64,000 nt of DNA from ENR-C587 sp942493235 (GTDB lineage Bacteria > Bacteroidota > Ignavibacteria > Kapaibacteriales > UBA2268): positions 558,001 to 622,000 of the forward strand of contig OW818676.1 of assembly GCA_942493235.1 (NCBI GenBank), given 5' to 3'. Both the position numbers and the translations under genes were made by a program. The notes beneath the pieces were generated by a model. That model did no database searches. It saw nothing but the letters and a program-made list of their open reading frames with translations, and was not told the DNA's origin. Shown one piece after another: positions 9,175 to 18,632 of this stretch; the stretch's first letter is position 1; each line of letters starts with the position of its first letter.

Positions 9175-10320
9175 TTAATAAGCAATCTTCAATATTTCTA
9201 TTACATCGTTGCGATTCAATTTTTTCATCATTCCAAGATTTACCGTTAGCATTATATTATCTGCAATAGCTTCTATTTCATTTTCTTTAATATTGATAGC
9301 TGATAATTTGGTTGGTGAATTCCACTTCTCGAATTTATCACGCATTGCTGATAATGCCGCCTCTACCGAGTTGCAATTCCATACTTGCTTAGCCCAACGC
9401 TTGAAAATAGGCGGATTAACTACTTTATCCATATACTCAATCCATGCGGGGAATAATATCCCTAAGCCAGTGCCGTGAGCTACTTCGGGATGCAATGCAC
9501 TAAGCCCATGCTCTAATTTATGAGTAGCCCAGTCCCCTGATTTAATACCGATTCCAGAATATCCGTTTAGAGCCATAGTAGCTATCCATGCGAAATTAGC
9601 TCTGGCGTTATAATCTTTCTCATCTTTTTGTAAATTATCAATTTGTAGAATTATCGAACGCATGAGCGATTCATCGTAAGCCATAGTTACTTCTTGAGTA
9701 GTACTCATAAAGTAATTCTCCATTATATGAGCCATTGCATCAATCCCGCCGTTGGCAGTCTGATTCCATGGCAGAGTATTTTGCTTTTCGGGGTCAATAA
9801 TCGAGACTTTCGGATAAATAAGAGTTGACAATAATGCCCATTTCTTCTTCTCTTCTTCGTTAGTAATAACGCAAGCTCCGTTCATCTCAGACCCTGTCGC
9901 GGATATTGTCAATATTACATATATAGGCATTGCTTTTTTTGGAGTGTCGTTACCCTCGAATAAATCCCACAAATTATCGGCATACCTACCTACAGAAATA
10001 GATTTAGCTTGGTCGATAGTAGAGCCACCGCCGACGGCAACTATAGCTTGCAAATCATGCTTTTTAATAAGCTCTATAGCTTCAAGCGAATGTTTTAGAA
10101 CTGGATTAGCCTGTACTCCCCAAAACTCAACAAATTCGATGCCTGCTGAATTCATTGATTTTACGAACTCATCATAGACACCGTTTCGTTTAATTGAACT
10201 ACCTCCACATAACATCAAAACTTTATTGATATTGGCAGTCTTTAATTCTTGACCGATTGCACTGATAGTCTGCTTACCGAATATAATCTTTGTCGGATTA
10301 CTATATACAAAATTATCCAT
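9175..10320 (-). CDS. Iron-containing NAD(P)H-dependent alcohol/aldehyde dehydrogenase (YqhD/BDH type)
   Basis: Reduces aldehydes or butyraldehyde-like substrates with NAD(P)H. It is a 381-aa group III metal-dependent alcohol dehydrogenase. The nucleotide-binding GGGS is at 97-100. The metal ligands are visible as Asp194 and His198 (GGIDAMAHIMENYF), His267 and His282 (LHPEVAHGTG), in almost the same positions as in E. coli YqhD. The N-terminal MDNFVYSNPTKIIFGK is typical. It is monocistronic between a repeat element and tRNA-Glu; a detoxifying or fermentative role is an inference. Confidence 0.92.
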   Translation of the reverse strand: MDNFVYSNPTKIIFGKQTISAIGQELKTANINKVLMLCGGSSIKRNGVYDEFVKSMNSAGIEFVEFWGVQANPVLKHSLEAIELIKKHDLQAIVAVGGGSTIDQAKSISVGRYADNLWDLFEGNDTPKKAMPIYVILTISATGSEMNGACVITNEEEKKKWALLSTLIYPKVSIIDPEKQNTLPWNQTANGGIDAMAHIMENYFMSTTQEVTMAYDESLMRSIILQIDNLQKDEKDYNARANFAWIATMALNGYSGIGIKSGDWATHKLEHGLSALHPEVAHGTGLGILFPAWIEYMDKVVNPPIFKRWAKQVWNCNSVEAALSAMRDKFEKWNSPTKLSAINIKENEIEAIADNIMLTVNLGMMKKLNRNDVIEILKIAY

Positions 10321-10364
10321 GACCTGTTTCCTATATTATTACAAAAAACTACTAACGAAAGATA

Positions 10365-10480
10365 TAATCAATAATTTTCAATTTAATTCAATGATTATCA
10401 AATAAATTCAATTTACTTCTATGATAATCCCAAAAAACCAAAATATTTCAATGATAATTCAATAAAATTCAAAAAAATAA
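10365..10480. repeat. AT-rich degenerate direct repeats upstream of tRNA-Glu
   Basis: Several imperfect copies of TTCAATGATAATTCAATAAA-like units (for example at about 10370, 10412 and 10447) make up this stretch of the 10321-10554 gap. It directly precedes the -33 box of the tRNA promoter. No gene is seen here. Confidence 0.5.
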
Positions 10481-10488
10481 AAATATTA

Positions 10489-10520
10489 TTTGCGTATATC
10501 ATAAATTCTCCTTAAATTTG
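10489..10520 (+). promoter_or_regulatory. Bacteroidota-type promoter of tRNA-Glu
   Basis: TTTG at 10489-10492, a 20-nt spacer, then TAAATTTG at 10513-10520. This matches the -33 TTTG / -7 TAnnTTTG consensus of the Bacteroidota housekeeping sigma factor. The tRNA starts 35 bp further on. Confidence 0.7.
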
Positions 10521-10554
10521 TATTCTGTTTAAATGATAATTGAAACAGAATAAT

Positions 10555-10626
10555 GGCCCTATCGACTAATGGATAGGTCACCACCCTTTCACGGTGGCAG
10601 TACGGGTTCGAATCCCGTTGGGGTCA
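10555..10626 (+). tRNA. tRNA-Glu(TTC)
   Basis: A 72-nt cloverleaf. The acceptor GGCCCTA pairs with TGGGGTC, the anticodon stem CCACC/GGTGG encloses CTTTCAC (anticodon TTC), and the T arm has GGGTTCGAATCCC. The discriminator is A and CCA is not encoded. Confidence 0.95.
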
Positions 10627-10640
10627 CAAAAAGAAACACT

Positions 10641-10672
10641 AAGCCTATGAATTTCATAGGCTTTTTTTTATC
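10641..10672 (+). terminator. Intrinsic terminator after tRNA-Glu
   Basis: AAGCCTATGAA and its complement TTCATAGGCTT form a stem followed by an unbroken T run, 15 bp after the tRNA. Confidence 0.85.
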
Positions 10673-10802
10673 TGAAATCAAAAAGTAAGGAAAAAGGAAG
10701 TAAATTAGGAATTACTTACTTATGCAATGGTCTATATCTCTAATTAGATTATTTGATATATATTTATTATTTTTGTACTCCTTAATTTGAATTTTGCTAC
10801 AA

Positions 10803-12242
10803 ATGGTCGATATGAATATGAAAAAAAATGAAATTATTGAGATAAATATTGATAGTCTCGCCTTTGGTGGGACATCTGTCGGTAGAAATGACGGTGCTGT
10901 CTGTTTTGTAAAATTCGGTGTACCGGGAGACAAATTAGAAGTATTGGTAACTAAAAAAAAGAAAAAACATCTCGAAGGTATATTGAATAGAATTATTGAG
11001 CCATCTGAGCATCGAATTGAAGCTCCCTGCCCTTACTTTGGTAATTGTGGGGGCTGCTCTTGGCAAAATATAGAATATAATGAGCAGTTAAAGCAAAAGA
11101 AACAAATTGTACTTGATTCAATAATTCGCATTAGCAAGTTAGAGGTTGAGAAAATCGATGAAGCAATTCATTCACCGAATATTTTCAACTATAGAAATAA
11201 AATGGAATTCTCATTTTCCGCATCTCGTTGGCTTACTAAAGAAGAAATTAATAGTGATAATGAACTCAAGAGCAAGTCTTTTGGTTTCGGGCTTCATGCA
11301 CCGGGCAGATTCGACAAAGTTCTTGATATTGATAAATGCTTGCTTCAAAGTGAAAGAGCAAATGAACTTTATGCTATATTAAAAACAAAATGCGAAAATT
11401 CTGATGTAACCCCTTATAATTTTATAGAGCGTTCGGGATTTCTAAAGAATTTCATGCTTAGGACTTCACTGGCAAATTCCGAAGTATTAGCTGTATTAAT
11501 TACAAATAAAATTATTAGTAAGCAAGAAGAAGAATTTATTCATTGGTACAAAAATGAATTTGCTAAAAATTTACTCGAGCAGGATAGCTTGATTTGGGCA
11601 ATTAACGACACAGTTTCGCCGGTAAATATTAGCGAATCACATTTATTACAAGGTAAGGGCTATATAGTAGAAAATATATTGGATATTAAGTACAGAGTAT
11701 CTCCGTTTTCATTTTTCCAGACCAATTCGTCTCACTTGGACGGTTTTATATCAAAGATTTTAGAATTATCTGGAATTGAAAAAAATGATACTGTTTGGGA
11801 TTTATACTGCGGAGCAGGCTCTATTACTCTGCCGGCTTCAAAAAAATGTAAAGAGATTTATGGTATAGAATTAGTTCAAAGTGCAATAGATGATGCTAAA
11901 TCGAATGCAGAAAGAAACGATATAAATAATACTCATTTCTATTGCGAAGATTTGCATAGCAAAACAATTCCCGAATTACTGAATTCACTTCCTAAGCCTG
12001 ATTTATTAATTATTGACCCCCCAAGGGCAGGCATGCATAAGAATTTATTAAGCCATATATTTGACTTGGAGCCAAAGAAAATTGTATATGTCAGCTGCAA
12101 CCCGACTACTCAAGCACGCGATATTGAATTACTTAAAGAAAAGTATAAAATATCCGAATTAGTACCTGTAGATATGTTTCCGCATACTTATCATGTAGAA
12201 TCAATCTGCAGATTAGATTTGAAAGAAGATAAGGAATCTTAA
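10803..12242 (+). CDS. rlmD: 23S rRNA (uracil-1939-C5)-methyltransferase, RlmD/RumA family
   Basis: A SAM-dependent RNA uracil-5 methyltransferase. The N-terminal TRAM domain (IDSLAFGGTSVGR) is followed by the iron-sulfur cysteines in CPYFGNCGGCSWQ. The catalytic domain has the SAM motif DLYCGAGSITLP, the DPPRAGMHK motif, and VSCNPTTQARD with the nucleophilic cysteine. The frame is open a few codons upstream from a TTG at 10794, but ATG at 10803, 10812 or 10818 is a better start. RlmC/RlmD paralogues are hard to separate by eye, so the target base is inferred. Confidence 0.9.
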   Translation: MVDMNMKKNEIIEINIDSLAFGGTSVGRNDGAVCFVKFGVPGDKLEVLVTKKKKKHLEGILNRIIEPSEHRIEAPCPYFGNCGGCSWQNIEYNEQLKQKKQIVLDSIIRISKLEVEKIDEAIHSPNIFNYRNKMEFSFSASRWLTKEEINSDNELKSKSFGFGLHAPGRFDKVLDIDKCLLQSERANELYAILKTKCENSDVTPYNFIERSGFLKNFMLRTSLANSEVLAVLITNKIISKQEEEFIHWYKNEFAKNLLEQDSLIWAINDTVSPVNISESHLLQGKGYIVENILDIKYRVSPFSFFQTNSSHLDGFISKILELSGIEKNDTVWDLYCGAGSITLPASKKCKEIYGIELVQSAIDDAKSNAERNDINNTHFYCEDLHSKTIPELLNSLPKPDLLIIDPPRAGMHKNLLSHIFDLEPKKIVYVSCNPTTQARDIELLKEKYKISELVPVDMFPHTYHVESICRLDLKEDKES

Positions 12243-12282
12243 TAATTTAGCTGATATTGAGTAAAAAAGGAAAATACTATCA

Positions 12283-12936
12283 ATGGAATTTAAAATAAAT
12301 GAAATATTCTATTCTTTGCAGGGAGAAGGCTCCAGAATGGGCAGACCCTGTGTATTTGTTCGTTTACAGGGCTGCAATTTAAGATGTGATTACTGCGATA
12401 CAATGTATTCGGTAGAGATGAACAACCCATATAGTATTATGACCTTCGATGAAATTGTCAATGAAGTAAATAAGTACAATTGCAAATTTATTGAGTTTAC
12501 AGGCGGCGAACCATTAATACACAAAAATATTGATAAATTGATAAACTACTTCATAGACTCGGATTATGAAGTTGCTGTCGAAACAAATGGCAGTATCGAT
12601 ATTTCTCGATATAATTCTAAGCTTATTAAAATAATTGACATTAAATGCCCGTCTTCATCAATGAGCAACAAAAATTTGTATAGTAATATAGCTATGCTAT
12701 CAAAGCAAGATGAAGTAAAATTTGTAGTGTCAAACTACGAAGATTATCAATTTGCAAAAGAATGTATCGATAATTACAATATATTGAATTATGTAAATGA
12801 AATAATAATTTCTCCCGTATATGGGACAATAGATTATAAGATATTAGCAGCGTATATACTTAGTGATTCTTTAAAAGTACGATTACAAATTCAATTGCAT
12901 AAGTTAATTTGGGGAGAGAACTCAAAGGGCGTATAA
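12283..12936 (+). CDS. queE: 7-carboxy-7-deazaguanine synthase QueE
   Basis: A radical-SAM enzyme of queuosine biosynthesis that contracts the ring of 6-carboxytetrahydropterin. The CX3CX2C cluster motif is C31-C35-C38 (GCNLRCDYCDT), preceded by the diagnostic YSLQGEGSRMGRPCVFVRLQ. The SAM-binding FTGGEPL lies near residue 73. The 217-aa length and the ending RLQIQLHKLIWG are normal for QueE. It follows rlmD after 40 bp and is probably in the same transcript, giving an RNA-modification pair. No preQ1 riboswitch is seen upstream. Confidence 0.93.
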   Translation: MEFKINEIFYSLQGEGSRMGRPCVFVRLQGCNLRCDYCDTMYSVEMNNPYSIMTFDEIVNEVNKYNCKFIEFTGGEPLIHKNIDKLINYFIDSDYEVAVETNGSIDISRYNSKLIKIIDIKCPSSSMSNKNLYSNIAMLSKQDEVKFVVSNYEDYQFAKECIDNYNILNYVNEIIISPVYGTIDYKILAAYILSDSLKVRLQIQLHKLIWGENSKGV

Positions 12937-12960
12937 ATTAATAAGAAATAAGCATTATAT

Positions 12961-12994
12961 TTTGTTATTATTATATTATTTTTATTTATATTTG
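12961..12994 (+). promoter_or_regulatory. Probable promoter of the exonuclease gene
   Basis: TTTG at 12961-12964 and TATATTTG at 12987-12994, separated by 22 nt, resemble the Bacteroidota -33/-7 pair with a slightly long spacer. The gene at 13080 starts about 85 bp downstream. Confidence 0.45.
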
Positions 12995-13079
12995 CAATAC
13001 TATAGATTACTATAGGGAGTATAACTTACAAAGTGTGTTTAGAATAGTAAATTAGAAATACAGTAAGACGGAGTAAAAG

Positions 13080-13814
13080 ATGAGTTGGTTCTTAGTTTTT
13101 GATATAGAAACAGTACCGCTTGATTGGGATTCATTTTCAGAATCGCAGCAGGAATATTTACTTCGTAGGGCTGAGACCGAGCAAGAGAAAGAGAAGAGAC
13201 TAAACGAGCTGGCTTTATCTCCTTTGACAAGTAAAATTGTTTGTATTGGACTACAATTAGTAGAGAAAAATCCTGACGGAGACTATGAAATCCATAAATG
13301 TGCTGCATTTTCTCTTGATGAGCAGATGCAGGGAGCAGAGCGAAGAGAAATAAATCTTGCTGACGGGCATTTATGTTATCTTTCTAATGAACGAAAAATG
13401 CTTGAGGACTTCTGGGGAACATTATCAAAATATAAAGATACCCGCTTAATATCATTTAACGGGAGAAATTTTGATGCACCATTTTTAATGTTAAGGTCTG
13501 CTTCGTTGGGAATCAGACCGAGTAGAAATTTAATGGACGGGACTAAGTTCAATTATCCGCTACATACTGATTTAATTGATGAGCTTTGCTTCTATATGCC
13601 AACTCAATCCGGAGCAACTCGCAGATATAATTTCGACTTCTATACCAGAGCTTTTGGTATAGAAAGCCCTAAATCTGCTGGCGTTGACGGGTCAAAAGTT
13701 GCTGACTATTATAAAGATGGCAGAATATCGGAGATTTCCGAATATTGCCTTAGAGATGTAAAAGCTACTTGGGAACTTTATTTAGTTTGGGAAAAATATT
13801 TAAAGTTTAGATAA
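13080..13814 (+). CDS. Predicted PolB-like 3'-5' exonuclease (DEDDy)
   Basis: A 244-aa RNase H-fold nuclease of the DNA_pol_B_exo2 type. The Exo I motif is FDIETVPL at about 7-14. Exo II is SFNGRNFDAPFL near residue 124, and Exo III is YCLRDVKATWELY near 223, with the tyrosine-type ending that defines DEDDy enzymes. A proofreading or repair role on single-stranded DNA or RNA is expected from the family. It is a standalone gene with a likely promoter in the 143-bp gap after queE. Confidence 0.88.
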   Translation: MSWFLVFDIETVPLDWDSFSESQQEYLLRRAETEQEKEKRLNELALSPLTSKIVCIGLQLVEKNPDGDYEIHKCAAFSLDEQMQGAERREINLADGHLCYLSNERKMLEDFWGTLSKYKDTRLISFNGRNFDAPFLMLRSASLGIRPSRNLMDGTKFNYPLHTDLIDELCFYMPTQSGATRRYNFDFYTRAFGIESPKSAGVDGSKVADYYKDGRISEISEYCLRDVKATWELYLVWEKYLKFR

Positions 13815-13908
13815 AATATTAATAATAACATTAAATTTGGCATTAAATTTGTTTATGCAACATAATATTAGATATTGAAATAATTTATATAATAAATAGA
13901 GCGAGGAT

Positions 13909-15279
13909 ATGAAGGAAGTACTCAATCATATTGAAAAAGATAAAGAGAAATACCTCTTTGAATTAATAGAATTTCTAAAAATACCGAGTATTAGTAGTTT
14001 ATCTGAAAATAAAGGCGAAGTTCTCCGCTGTGCTAACTGGTTAGCTGACCATGTAAAAAGCATAGGTATGGAGCATGTAGAAGCAATTCCTACCGAAGGG
14101 CATCCGGTAGTATATGCTGACTGGCTAAATGCCGGCAATGATAAACCAACTGTATTGATATACGGGCATTATGATGTTCAGCCAATTGACCCGATTTCTA
14201 AATGGAATACAGACCCGTTTAATCCGATAATAGATAAAGGTAAAATTTGGGGCAGAGGCACTGCTGATGATAAGGGACAATTGTTCGTTCACATTAAAGC
14301 TATTGAAGCTTTTATGAAAGTAAACGGTAAACTACCCTGCAATATTAAAATGATAATCGAAGGTGAAGAGGAATGCGGAAGCAGTCATCTTGACGAATTT
14401 ATTATAAATAATGCTGAAAAACTTAAATGCGACTACGTTGTGGTGTCAGATACTGAATGGTTTGCAGATAATTTGCCAACTATTTGCTATGGCTTACGAG
14501 GCATTTGCTATACTGAAGTTACTGTAACCGGACCTAACAAAGATTTACACAGTGGCTCATTCGGGGGTGCTGTTGACAATCCTATCAATGTACTTTGCTG
14601 GCTAATTTCTCAATTAGTTGATAAATACGGTAAAGTTCGTATTCCGGGATTCTATGACAATGTATTAGAGCTTACTGAAGAAGAGCGAAAAGGCTTTGCT
14701 TCATTACCCTATGACGAGAAGCATTATATGAAAGAGCTCGGTCTAAAAAGTTTAAATGGCGAATTGGGCTATACTACATTAGAAAGAGTATGGGCAAGAC
14801 CATCTTTAGATGTTAACGGTATTTGGGGCGGATATACTCAAGAAGGTGCTAAAACCGTCATTGCTTCTACCGCATCTGCTAAAATTTCTATGAGATTGGT
14901 TCCTCACCAAGACCCTAAAGATATAGCGGACAAATTAAGAAAATTCTTAGAGACAATTGCTCCTAAAACAGTAAATATTGAAGTTAAATATCTGCACGGT
15001 GGCAATCCTGTACTTTTAGACAGAAATAGCCATCCGGTTAAAGCCTGCTTATTAGCTTTCAAAGAAGCTTTCGGTGTTGACCCTGTATTTATGAGAGAGG
15101 GCGGCTCTATACCGATTGTCGATTTATTTGGTAAGGTGCTTGGTGTGCCGACCGTTTTAATGGGATTAGGTTTGCCGGGAGATGATATCCACTCTCCTAA
15201 TGAAAACTTTGATTTAAATAATTATTATGGCGGTATTAAAGCTTCGGCTATTTTCTTTAATGAAGTTACCAAAAAATAA
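13909..15279 (+). CDS. M20-family metallodipeptidase
   Basis: A cytoplasmic zinc peptidase of the ArgE/DapE/CPG2 superfamily, 456 aa, closest in appearance to the M20 dipeptidases. The zinc ligands can be followed: His in IYGHYDVQPID, bridging Asp in GRGTADDKGQ, catalytic and ligand Glu in IEGEEECGSSHL, Asp in VVSDTEW, and the final His in GDDIHSPNENF. The central dimerisation (lid) domain lies between GLRGICYTEV and VNIEVK. It hydrolyses dipeptides or N-acyl amino acids; the exact substrate is not readable. A strong terminator follows. Confidence 0.9.
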   Translation: MKEVLNHIEKDKEKYLFELIEFLKIPSISSLSENKGEVLRCANWLADHVKSIGMEHVEAIPTEGHPVVYADWLNAGNDKPTVLIYGHYDVQPIDPISKWNTDPFNPIIDKGKIWGRGTADDKGQLFVHIKAIEAFMKVNGKLPCNIKMIIEGEEECGSSHLDEFIINNAEKLKCDYVVVSDTEWFADNLPTICYGLRGICYTEVTVTGPNKDLHSGSFGGAVDNPINVLCWLISQLVDKYGKVRIPGFYDNVLELTEEERKGFASLPYDEKHYMKELGLKSLNGELGYTTLERVWARPSLDVNGIWGGYTQEGAKTVIASTASAKISMRLVPHQDPKDIADKLRKFLETIAPKTVNIEVKYLHGGNPVLLDRNSHPVKACLLAFKEAFGVDPVFMREGGSIPIVDLFGKVLGVPTVLMGLGLPGDDIHSPNENFDLNNYYGGIKASAIFFNEVTKK

Positions 15280-15301
15280 GTATTTCCTATATATAATAAT
15301 A

Positions 15302-15345
15302 TAAAACCTAATAGCCGAATTGGCTGTTAGGTTTTATTATTTTAT
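15302..15345 (+). terminator. Intrinsic terminator of the M20 peptidase gene
   Basis: AAAACCTAATAGCC pairs with GGCTGTTAGGTTTT around a 5-nt loop, followed by ATTATTTT. It is 22 bp after the stop codon. Confidence 0.85.
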
Positions 15346-15388
15346 GGAAATATAATAGATAATATTATTAAACCTATTCAATATTTAA

Positions 15389-15637
15389 GGCTGTTGCAAA
15401 ACTATAAAATTTTCAATTTCCATTTGTTCAAGAGGCTGACTAAAAAGTTGTCATTCTGAACGAAGTGAAGAATCCAGATAAAGCTAACTTGTAGATAATT
15501 CTGGATTCTTCGTTTCACTCAGAATGACGATTTAGAAACATTATTACTTTTTTGATAACCACTTGGTAAGCAATTAGACGTTTGAAAGCTTTGAAAAATT
15601 AACAGTAAATAAATATTTTGGACTTTTGCAACAGACT
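15389..15637. repeat. Nested inverted-repeat element, copy B
   Basis: The outer arms are AAGGCTGTTGCAAAA at about 15389 and the complement TTTTGCAACAGACTTT at about 15623-15638. Inside, AGAGGCTGACTAAAAAG leads to the conserved hairpin: arm CATTCTGAACGAAGTGAAGA (15450 onward) and arm TCTGGATTCTTCG...CTCAGAATGAC ending at 15528. The outer arm differs from copy A (GGCTGTTGC against GGCTGTGT), but the inner hairpin is nearly identical. It fills most of the 524-bp gap. Confidence 0.8.
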
Positions 15638-15803
15638 TTATTTGATAATTAACAATATTTAGAAAGAAAATTGGAGTTAATTTAGGATATTTTCAATTGT
15701 TTATATTTATTTCTTGGTTTTTATGAAAAATTTTCAGAAATTGTAGTTTGAGGGAATGAAATGATTTAATAATATATATTTTTAACAAAATTAAGGAGCT
15801 CTT

Positions 15804-17684
15804 ATGAAGAGATTATTGACATTATTAAGTGTGATGATAGCACTTAGCTTTAGCAGCTTATATGCTGAGCAAGTTTACTTAAACGAAAATTTCAATGGTG
15901 GAACACTTAACGGATGGACTTCAATTGACAATGACGGAAAGACCGTTGCAACAGATAATCCTATTAGATCAAGTTTAGGATTTACTACTTATGGTTGGGG
16001 TGCTTTAGTTATTGAAACCGCTGGAGATTATTCAGCTCTAAGTACATCATACTATACTCCTGCTGGTACTGCAGATGATTGGTTAATATCACCGGAAATT
16101 CAAGTCGGTACGGGTGCTAAATTAATGTGGCAAGGACAGGCTTTAAATTCTGGTTATCCTGATGGATATAAAGTTTATGTCTCGACTACAGGAGCAGATA
16201 TTGCTAACTTTACAACAGTATTATTAGACGTACCTGAGGAGGGAGGCTCTATGACTACTCATGTACTTGATTTTTCAGCTTACGCAGGACAAACAGTAAG
16301 GATAGCATTTCAAAACTATTCTAATGATATGTATATTCTAGGTATTGATAATGTTAAATGTTTCACACCAAATCCTTTTGATGCTTATAATCTTCAAATT
16401 TCTAACAAGACTTTTTCTAAATTAGATGCTCAAGGGCTTGCAATTGCGGGTACAATCGCAAATTTAGGTGGAACAACTATTACTTCTATTGATGTTTCTT
16501 ATCAAATTGATAACGAAACTCCTGTTACAGCAACATTATCAGTCAATATCCCTTATTACCAAGCAGTTACATACACACTTCCGACCAAATGGTTACCTAC
16601 TGACTTTACTAAATCTTATATTATGAAAACTTGGGTTTCAAATATTAACGGTTCAACAGTAAATATTGATTCTGATTATACAAATGATACTTTGACTACA
16701 ACAATCTATCCTTGTAATTCTACAAATTCAAAAGACTGGGCTAACCCATTAATTGAGGAATTTACAAGCTCTTCTTGCACCCCTTGTGCCTCCTTAAATA
16801 CTTGGTTAAATCCAACCATTGAAACAAATAAAGAATATATTTCTGTTTGCAAATACCAAATGAACTGGCCAAACGCAGGCGACCCATATTATAATGCTGA
16901 TGGTGGTATAAGAAAGACTTATTATGCAGTTGAGGGTGTTCCTTCTTTACATTTTATTGGTGGCGACGCAACATACTCACAAGCAGGTTTTGATGCTTTA
17001 AGATTAGAACCTGAATTATATGACATCGTTGGTACTTATAAAATTGATGAAACTTTAAAAAATGTTATAGTAGATTTTTCTTTGACTTGTTTATCAAGTT
17101 TCTTTACAAACAACTCTGTTACAGCTCATGTAGCTGTAGTTGAAACAAAAACAACTGACAATGCTTCAACAAATGGGGAAACTGAATTCCATTTTGTTGA
17201 GCAAAAAATGTTACCTAATGGCAATGGTACTGTTGTTACTGCTAAAACCCCTCAAGCTACTCAATCAGCTAATAATTTGAGTTATACTTTTTTATCAACT
17301 GACCATGTAGAAGAAATGTCAGACTTGGCTGTTGTACTATTCGTTCAAGATAATGCTTCAAAAAGAATTCTGGGCTCAGCTTGGGCTGTTTTAGACAATT
17401 CAGACGTTAAAAATGACAATTCGGGTAATGGTATAGTTGCTTTATTCCCAAATCCAGCAAACGAAACTTCAAGAGTTAGATATCAAGTTCGCGATAACCA
17501 AAATGTAAATATTGATTTATTTAATATTAACGGTGAACCTGTATTATCAATGGAAAAAGGCAATTTATCAGCTGGTGTATATTTCGAAGACTTTAATGTT
17601 AAAAACTTAGCAAATGGTCAATATATCGTTAAAATTACAATAGGCGATAAATCATATTCAACTACATTGAATGTAGTAAAATAA
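15804..17684 (+). CDS. T9SS-exported Omp28-like surface protein with adhesin-type jellyroll
   Basis: A 626-aa exported protein. The signal peptide is MKRLLTLLSVMIALSFSSLYA. Residues 25-185 form a cleaved-adhesin/choice-of-anchor-J jellyroll (NENFNGGTLNGWTSID ... DDWLISPEI ... FQNYSNDMYILGIDNV). An Ig-like region follows, then an Omp28-related thioredoxin-like segment with CTPC in EEFTSSSCTPCASLN near residue 325. The last 75 residues (IVALFPNPANETSRVRY to YSTTLNVVK) are a type-A T9SS sorting domain. It is expected on the cell surface. The CxxC suggests a disulfide or redox function, which is inference. A strong terminator follows. Confidence 0.88.
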   Translation: MKRLLTLLSVMIALSFSSLYAEQVYLNENFNGGTLNGWTSIDNDGKTVATDNPIRSSLGFTTYGWGALVIETAGDYSALSTSYYTPAGTADDWLISPEIQVGTGAKLMWQGQALNSGYPDGYKVYVSTTGADIANFTTVLLDVPEEGGSMTTHVLDFSAYAGQTVRIAFQNYSNDMYILGIDNVKCFTPNPFDAYNLQISNKTFSKLDAQGLAIAGTIANLGGTTITSIDVSYQIDNETPVTATLSVNIPYYQAVTYTLPTKWLPTDFTKSYIMKTWVSNINGSTVNIDSDYTNDTLTTTIYPCNSTNSKDWANPLIEEFTSSSCTPCASLNTWLNPTIETNKEYISVCKYQMNWPNAGDPYYNADGGIRKTYYAVEGVPSLHFIGGDATYSQAGFDALRLEPELYDIVGTYKIDETLKNVIVDFSLTCLSSFFTNNSVTAHVAVVETKTTDNASTNGETEFHFVEQKMLPNGNGTVVTAKTPQATQSANNLSYTFLSTDHVEEMSDLAVVLFVQDNASKRILGSAWAVLDNSDVKNDNSGNGIVALFPNPANETSRVRYQVRDNQNVNIDLFNINGEPVLSMEKGNLSAGVYFEDFNVKNLANGQYIVKITIGDKSYSTTLNVVK

Positions 17685-17719
17685 TTTCAATAATATAAAG
17701 CTGTTTTATATTAAATTTT

Positions 17720-17754
17720 TCAAAAGCCCTCTTTTTTAAAGAGGGCTTTTTTTT
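17720..17754 (+). terminator. Intrinsic terminator of the Omp28-like gene
   Basis: AAAAGCCCTC and GAGGGCTTTT pair around TTTTTTAAA, followed by a further T run. It is about 36 bp after the stop codon. Confidence 0.9.
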
Positions 17755-17884
17755 GAGGCTGTCTAATAAGTTGTCATTCTGAACGAAGTGAAGAATCCAG
17801 ACAAATCTAAATATTGATAATTATAGATTCTTCGTTACACTCAGAATGAGGATTTGGCAATACTATTAATTTTAGACAGGCTTT
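17755..17884. repeat. Inverted-repeat element, copy C (compact form)
   Basis: It starts directly after the terminator T-run with GAGGCTGTCTAATAAG and ends with ATTTTAGACAGGCTT, the inverted complement. The inner arms CATTCTGAACGAAGTGAAGA and GATTCTTCGTTACACTCAGA are conserved. This is the smallest complete copy (about 130 bp) and may be the basic unit. The rest of the 316-bp gap before aat holds nothing recognisable. Confidence 0.85.
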
Positions 17885-18000
17885 TTTCTTATTTCCAAGC
17901 CAATTTTAGGCTGCGATTCTAAAAAGAATTTGCATTTCACAATATAAATTATTATCTTTATATTTTAATTATTTATTGTATTAACTAATGATTTGCTATT

Positions 18001-18624
18001 GTGTTATTAAATCCTGACTTACTATATTCAGCATATATTTCGGGTTACTTCCCGATGGCAGAGTCTCGCGAAGGGGAGATTTATTGGCATTGCCCGGACT
18101 TTAGGGCGATATTGCCGATAGAGAAAATCAAAGTCCCCCGAAGTATTCGCCAATTATTTAAAAAAAACACTTATACATTTTCTGTTAATCAATGCTTTAA
18201 AGAAGTGATTAGCCAGTGTGCCTTACGTGAAGACACATGGATATCCGACGATATTATTGAAGTCTATACCGATTTTCACAAAGTAGGCTATGCCCATTCA
18301 GTTGAGGCATGGCTTGGTGATGAATTGGTGGGCGGGCTTTACGGAGTAGCTATTGGCAGTGCATTTTTCGGTGAATCTATGTTTTCAAATAAATCAAATA
18401 CCTCTAAATTATGCTTCTATGTATTAACTGCAATTTTAAGATTGAATAAATTCACTCTATTGGACTCTCAATATTTGAATGACCATACCGAAATGCTCGG
18501 TGCAGTCGAAATCTCAAAATCAGAATATTTAAGCAGATTATACAAAGCGGTAGCTGAAGATGTGAAGTTTGATGCTCGGCAGCTTAATGATTTTGATTTT
18601 GAAAGTTTTATCAATAATAAATAG
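18001..18624 (+). CDS. aat: Leucyl/phenylalanyl-tRNA--protein transferase
   Basis: Adds Leu or Phe from charged tRNA to proteins with N-terminal Arg or Lys, marking them for ClpAP by the N-end rule. The 207-aa protein shows YISGYFPMAE near the N-terminus, WHCPDFRAILP, SVEAWLGDELVGGLYGVAIG and FFGESMFSNKSNTSKL, which are the family signatures of the active-site cleft. The start is GTG at 18001; the sequence LLNPDLLYSAYISGYFPM begins where Aat proteins normally begin. The POT transporter follows after 8 bp, an attractive pairing of protein turnover with peptide uptake. Confidence 0.95.
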   Translation: MLLNPDLLYSAYISGYFPMAESREGEIYWHCPDFRAILPIEKIKVPRSIRQLFKKNTYTFSVNQCFKEVISQCALREDTWISDDIIEVYTDFHKVGYAHSVEAWLGDELVGGLYGVAIGSAFFGESMFSNKSNTSKLCFYVLTAILRLNKFTLLDSQYLNDHTEMLGAVEISKSEYLSRLYKAVAEDVKFDARQLNDFDFESFINNK

Positions 18625-18632
18625 AGTTCCAA